Below are positions 42,225 through 45,868 of a DNA stretch of 45,868 bases, piece after piece. A program made the position numbers and the translations under genes. The notes under the pieces are model-generated. The model did no database searches and was not told the DNA's origin. It worked only from the letters and a program-made list of their open reading frames with translations. Position 1 is the first letter of the stretch. Every line of letters begins with the position of its first letter. Origin of the DNA: Treponema sp. (GTDB taxonomy: Bacteria; Spirochaetota; Spirochaetia; Treponematales; Breznakiellaceae); assembly GCA_031258005.1 (NCBI GenBank), contig JAIRNP010000101.1:1-45868 (forward strand). The letters are read 5' to 3'.

Positions 42225-43276
42225 GCTCCTGATTCATAGGTAATGCGTCGTTTTATGGTCAAACCCGGACTCGGTACCAGGACCCCTAAGCGGCGAAGCA
42301 TCCGAATTTCCTGCCGCTCTGTCCAATTACCCCGCCTATCCAAGGTATACGCATATTGGGAGACCACCACTGTTTCAGGATTACCATCGGATGCTTCGAG
42401 CATACTCACCAGGAATCCTTTTTCATCCCATTGGAAGGTGTAGTTCTGCATACCCTGGCTTATCGGAGGCCCTTCCCCTGCTGAATCGGGGGAAGGACTT
42501 TCAAAGACCTGGCGTTCCCAATATCGGGGATAACTTTTCCGGCCATTTTTTTGCTGTTTTTGATAATAGCGGGCTGAAAAGGTGCCTTGAGGAGCGGCGA
42601 TTTCTGAAACATTACCGAAACTATCGTACTCATACCATTCGTTGGTTTCATCCCCTCCGGTATAACTCACCAGGCTCCCGATACGCGGGTCTTCGCCGGC
42701 ATATCGGGAACGGGACCTAAAGAACCCCAGGGCATTTCCCTCCGGATCATACCAGGTTTCGGAAATACCGGTGTGATCCGATTGGAAGGCGAGAAAATAG
42801 ACCTGTTCCCCTCCGGTAAGCCTTGCCAGAAACCGGTAAGGATCCTCATGGTTGATAACCTCAAGGTTCCAAGAAATATCCATCCTGATGGTAAGGCTTT
42901 TTATTTTTTTCGAGTCTCTTATAATCCTCTGTACCTGGGCAAAGGATCCCTGGAGGCAAACCGGAAATTCCACTGAAACACCCTTTTCCCAGCAGACCCT
43001 ATACTCCGCTCCCTCAAGGATCAGGGTAATAGAAGACGCCTTGCCCACCGTAAGGGTAAAGGCATCGGGAGGTAGGGTTGTCGGCCAATCCGGATGCCAG
43101 GCGATGTCTTTTTGTAGGGCAGCGAGCAGAACCGGTCCCACGGGGCAGGGAACATCCTTGAGGGGTTCCGGTGCTTCGGGTACAGGGTCCTCCGTATCTT
43201 GTCCCGGTAACCATGAGGGAACCCCAAGGCCGAGGAAAACCACACAACCAATGGTAAAAAACAATGACCTACCCAT
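42221..43276 (-). CDS. Secreted protein with YD-repeat-like segments
   Basis: The 351-residue product has a signal peptide (SLFFTIGCVVFLGLGVPSWLPG) and a proline-rich start. The C-terminal half contains short segments of the RHS/YD type: GISETWYDPEGNALGFFRS, TNEWYEYDSFGNVSEIA, TFQWDEKGFLVSMLEASDGN and AYTLDRRGNWTERQEI, which look like degenerate YD repeats. No toxin domain is attached. It is probably periplasmic or surface-exposed; its function is unknown. The small gene at 42224 overlaps its stop. Confidence 0.7.
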   Translation of the reverse strand: MGRSLFFTIGCVVFLGLGVPSWLPGQDTEDPVPEAPEPLKDVPCPVGPVLLAALQKDIAWHPDWPTTLPPDAFTLTVGKASSITLILEGAEYRVCWEKGVSVEFPVCLQGSFAQVQRIIRDSKKIKSLTIRMDISWNLEVINHEDPYRFLARLTGGEQVYFLAFQSDHTGISETWYDPEGNALGFFRSRSRYAGEDPRIGSLVSYTGGDETNEWYEYDSFGNVSEIAAPQGTFSARYYQKQQKNGRKSYPRYWERQVFESPSPDSAGEGPPISQGMQNYTFQWDEKGFLVSMLEASDGNPETVVVSQYAYTLDRRGNWTERQEIRMLRRLGVLVPSPGLTIKRRITYESGA

Positions 43277-43679
43277 AATACTTCTCAGTATACTTGATGA
43301 GACCTATCAGGGCAAGTTCAGCGTCCATACAATACTCATTCCAGGGAAGCCCTTGCTATATAAGGAACGAGGAATTGTTAGGGGGTATAGCTTAAAATAC
43401 CTTGACATTTTAAAAAATAATGCTATACTTCTTTTAATGAATGAAGCCCTGGTAATCTCTATATACCCCTCCCCCCCCGGTAGCTGGCCATTATAGTTTA
43501 TATAGAAGACGGTTTGTCCAGGGGCTAAGCCATAAACCCCGCTTTTTAAGCCAATTATCCCCTTTTGAACAGCAAAACACCTCATTGGCTATAGCCGATG
43601 GTTCATTCCCTGCAACTAATGGTTCATTGGCTACAGCCAAGGAGCCATTCGTTATAACCCATAAAACAAGGAGCATATC
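43277..43679. other. Intergenic leader region with hairpins and a candidate mini-ORF
   Basis: A strong plus-strand promoter at 43402-43429 opens a leader of about 245 bases before the ATG at 43680. Inside it lies a possible 19-codon ORF from 43437 (MNEALVISIY...), which contains a C8 tract at 43471-43478. Further on, related imperfect palindromes appear: ATTGGCTATAGCCGAT (near 43584), and arms ATGGTTCATTGGCT / AGCCAAGGAGCCAT at 43619-43648, ending about 20 bases ahead of the AAGGAG site of the next gene. No other gene is visible. Confidence 0.55.
43402..43429 (+). promoter_or_regulatory. Strong sigma70-type promoter
   Basis: TTGACA and TATACT are separated by 16 bases in A/T-rich DNA. It points toward the frameshifted gene at 43680 and the TPR lipoprotein gene beyond. 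Confidence 0.75.
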
Positions 43680-44338
43680 ATGAGTACCGACTGGTTATCC
43701 AGCACACGGACCGAGCAACTAGCCATGGCTAGAAACTGGGGGCTTATCCTCGGGGAAAAGGCCCGGGGTGGAACATTCCCGCAGCAGAACTTACGGAGCT
43801 TGCGAACCTCAGCACCGAAGCAGAGGGGGCACTGACCACGGCAAAGAACGAGACCGCCCGCACTCCCGTAGCTACGGCCCGGTGTAGAACCGTGTTTGAG
43901 GCCCTCACCGCCAAGATGCGGGATGTAAAGCGCCGTTATTTCTTCTCTCCCCCACTCATCGAAGCGGACCTGATCTCCCTGGGACTGAAACCCCACGACA
44001 CGACCCATACTCCCACCCACACCCCTACCGGACAGGTTACGGGGGAAATCTTCCTCACGGGACGGCATGAGTTGGGGGTCAACATTGTGTATGTGAGGGG
44101 CGACCCCAAGGACAAGGTGAACAAGGGGTTCCGCATTTGGTACCGGGTGCTTGCGTCGGGAGAAGCTGCGCCCGCCGACCCGGAAGAGCTCACCAAGTCG
44201 TTCTACACCAAGCGGAAGAAGGACGCGATTGAGTTTGCTTATAACGACAGCGGGAAAGTGGTGTATTTTGCGATCCAGATCGAGAACGAAGATAAGAAAG
44301 GCCCCTGGGGCCCCTTAGTTTCCGCCATCATTCCCTGA
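43680..44338 (+). pseudogene. Frameshifted hypothetical gene of a treponemal accessory family
   Basis: The ATG at 43680, with AAGGAG seven bases upstream, opens MSTDWLSSTRTEQLAMARNW. That frame stops near 43837. The continuation is in another frame: GWNIPAAELTELANLSTEAEG and then the tracked ORF with FEALTAKMRDVKRRYFFSPPL. Both parts read as one protein of about 219 residues; a single missing base in CCCGGGGTGG near 43762-43770 explains the break. The C-terminal part (GEIFLTGRHELGVNIVYV, GFRIWYRVLASGEA, AIEFAYNDSGKVVYFAIQIEN) is beta-rich and could be a fibronectin-like fold. Function is unknown. It is either a decayed gene, a phase-variable one or a sequence error. Confidence 0.7.
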
Positions 44339-44353
44339 GGAAGAAAAAAAGCA

Positions 44354-45566
44354 ATGAAAAAGATGAAAAAACTTTCCGTTTTTGTTTGTCTTTTTACGGC
44401 GGCCGTCTTGTCCGCCTGCGTGACAAGGGGCGGCGCGGGCGAGCCTTCCCTGGACGAGGCAATAGAGCAGTCCGCTGCCGCTATTGCAGACAAACTGCCC
44501 GCGGGAACGCGGGTCGCCGTCGTCGCCTTTGAATCCCCGCACGGGAATCTGTCCGGCTACATCATGGACGAGATCGCGGGGGCGCTGGTGGACGGCAACT
44601 TGGAAGTGGCAGACCGGAACAATCTGGAGTACGTGTACCAGGAACTCGGCTTTCAGATGTCCGGGGACATGGACGACGAGAGCGCCCAGTCCATCGGCAA
44701 GTTTCTGGGGGCGCGGTACGTGGTTACCGGGCAACTGGTGGACACGGGCGGCAGGTACCGCTACCGGCTCAACGGCATCAACGTGGAGACGGCGATCCAC
44801 GAAAGCTCCACCCGCCTTGACGTGCGGAACGACCGGCGTTTCCAAGAGATGATCGCCGCCTTGCAAAAGGCCGCGCCGGTGGTCCGTACCGCAAGCTACG
44901 GCGGCGCTTCCGGGCCCAAAACCGCTGGAACCTTTCTTGACCGGGGCATCGGCTTTGCGAGCCGGGGGGAATACGACCTGGCCATCGCGGACTTCACCGA
45001 AGCGCTGAAGCTCGACCCGGATTTGCAGGCCGCTTGGATGCTGCGGGGCAGGGCCTTGTACGCCAGCGTGTCCAAGGTAACGGAGGTGAACGCCAATTTC
45101 AGCGCGGTTGATACGACGAATACTGAGGGCGCCGTGGTTTCTGATGAGAAGAAGGTGGTGTGCGACCGGGTCATCGCAGACTTTACCCAGGCTATACGAC
45201 TCGCCCCGGATTATGCCAAAGCCTATATGGAACGCGGCCGTGCGTATGCTGAAAAAGGGGACAACGACCGGACGATAGCGGACTACACCCAGGCGATCCG
45301 CCTCGACCCCAATGATGTGGCGGCGTATGTCAACCGGGGCAATGCGTATCGCGCCAAAGGGGACTACGACTGGGCCATAGCGGACTACACCCAGGCCATA
45401 CGGCTCAATCCCAATTTTGCGGTGGCGTAACAACCGGGGCAGTGCGTATTACTACAAAAAAGACTATGCCCGCGTCCGCGCGGACTGGGAGAAAGCGTTG
45501 CAGCTCAACCCCAATGAGGCCAATGAGCGGAAGAATCTTGAAGTGCTGCGAGGCATGGACTACTAA
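44354..45566 (+). pseudogene. Frameshifted CsgG/LpoB-like TPR lipoprotein gene
   Basis: The tracked ORF ends at 45430, but the coding pattern goes on in another frame to a TAA at 45564-45566 (NNRGSAYYYKKDYARVRADW, then ANERKNLEVLRGMDY). Loss of one TA from a TATA stretch at about 45428 (GCG-TATAAC to GCG-TAAC) restores an ordinary TPR unit (AVAYNNRGSAYYYKKDYA). The protein has a lipoprotein signal (LFTAAVLSAC) and a CsgG/LpoB-like domain (VAVVAFESPHGNLSGYIMDEIAGAL, then GARYVVTGQLVDTG, residues 45-150). About four TPRs follow from residue 195. The truncated 358-residue form may still work. Base composition is GC-richer than in the neighbours. Confidence 0.75.
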
Positions 45567-45645
45567 GGAACTGTAAGAAAATAAGTTATAATATTGAGGC
45601 AAATATGATAGACTATCCATAGCAAATTGAGGGGAGGAAAATGCT
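45567..45645. mobile_element. Probable left end of an insertion sequence
   Basis: The 79 bases between the TPR-gene stop and the transposase ATG are A/T-rich and begin GGAACTGTAAGAAAATAAG directly after the TAA. The terminal inverted repeat should lie here, but the right end is outside the window, so its limits cannot be set. Confidence 0.4.
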
Positions 45646-45868
45646 ATGGATAGCAGAACAATTAGTGAAAACAGAGGTACCGCAATGCTTCCATTGTTGG
45701 TTGAAAAACAACGGCGTTTATTCTTGGCGCTAGAGGCACACAGCATCGAGCGCGGGGGCGTGAAATTAATCCATGAACTATCCTGCAGGTCCCACACGAC
45801 CATACTCCGAGGCAACCAGGAATTGGAATCGGGAAGGAAGAGCGGAGGCGGACGAAAAGGGATCACCC
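45646..45868 (+). CDS. ISAzo13-like transposase, 5' part cut by the window end
   Basis: From the ATG at 45646, with GGGGAGG eight bases upstream, the plus strand stays open to the window edge (74 codons), which is why the ORF track does not list it. It reads MDSRTISENRGT, then EKQRRLFLALEAHSIERGG, then VKLIHELSCRSHTTILRGNQEL and RKSGGGRKGI. This matches the N-terminus of ISAzo13-family transposases, where a RR.lAleA..lg.GG block precedes a helix-turn-helix and a GGGRK linker. The catalytic domain is outside the window. It lies just downstream of two frameshifted genes, consistent with an accessory region. Confidence 0.75.
   Translation, partial: MDSRTISENRGTAMLPLLVEKQRRLFLALEAHSIERGGVKLIHELSCRSHTTILRGNQELESGRKSGGGRKGIT

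Noticed and set aside
44315-45433. 372-residue minus ORF over the TPR lipoprotein gene
   Set aside because: Antisense shadow created by GC-rich codons and the repeated TPR sequence; no start signal.
45405-45866. 153-residue minus ORF at the right edge
   Set aside because: The plus strand reads as an ISAzo13-like transposase with a good ribosome binding site; the minus ORF is its shadow.
1-45868. CRISPR array, rRNA or tRNA genes
   Set aside because: No regularly spaced direct repeats were seen, and no cloverleaf or rRNA-like segment was recognised in the gaps; a tRNA scan would settle the latter.

Overview
The window reads as chromosomal DNA of a spirochaete, most likely a Treponema of the moderately high-GC termite-gut type. 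This placement is inferred from gene content, not from a database search. Supporting content: an adjacent pair of flagellar rod genes (FlgF, FlgG) followed by a small FlgJ-like rod-binding protein; a PUR-domain nucleic-acid-binding protein like Borrelia BpuR; a TolC/adaptor/RND efflux operon in the order of Borrelia besC-besA-besB with a hairpin-less adaptor; several chemoreceptor genes; many TPR lipoproteins; and long G/C homopolymer tracts.

Layout. 1-763: no convincing gene; decayed-looking DNA with a 19-G tract. 764-3710 (minus): three-gene operon behind a clear sigma70-type promoter, encoding a membrane-anchored beta-propeller-like protein, a degenerate M23 peptidase-like protein and a SAM methyltransferase. 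3876-7906 (minus): chemosensory operon of a Cache/HAMP chemoreceptor lacking its first membrane segment, a FIST sensor protein and a soluble MCP-like protein. 8136-15680 (plus): a double-headed TetR regulator behind a palindromic operator and carrying a C14 tract near its end, then TolC, adaptor, RND pump and a translationally coupled PII-like protein. 15899-21517: an XRE regulator (minus), an XPB-type helicase abutting a Helicase_C_3-type partner (plus), and a NYN/OST-HTH putative RNase (plus).

21836-32787 (minus) is mainly housekeeping and envelope genes: a pseudokinase-like membrane protein coupled to a TGS/SAD-uridine-kinase fusion, a SPOR protein, a LapA-like protein, MiaB, a small membrane protein, a TPR protein with a degenerate Mrr-like tail, two lipoproteins flanking a DUF503 (YlxP) protein, and a small outer-membrane-like protein. 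33029-37437 (plus): an Rrf2/IscR-type regulator, a large membrane protein with three repeated modules, and flgF-flgG-flgJ-like. 37418-39134 (minus): a CPBP protease and a Gfo/Idh/MocA oxidoreductase. 39389-41767 (plus): a phosphohexomutase and the PUR protein, followed by a very small ORF with a strong Shine-Dalgarno site. 41949-43276 (minus): a secreted protein and a small coupled ORF.

43402-45868 (plus) looks accessory: a strong promoter, a hairpin-rich leader, two adjacent genes each broken by a frameshift, and the 5' end of an ISAzo13-like transposase cut by the window edge. Short palindromic elements sharing sequence blocks recur in intergenic gaps near 20.5, 21.6, 29.8, 31.1 and 39.2 kb.

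I saw no rRNA, convincing tRNA or CRISPR array. The most unusual units are the phase-variation-prone double TetR with the RND and PII-like genes, the Cache-MCP/FIST/MCP cassette, the XPB/partner pair with a nearby NYN gene, and the pseudokinase coupled to the nucleoside-kinase-like fusion.
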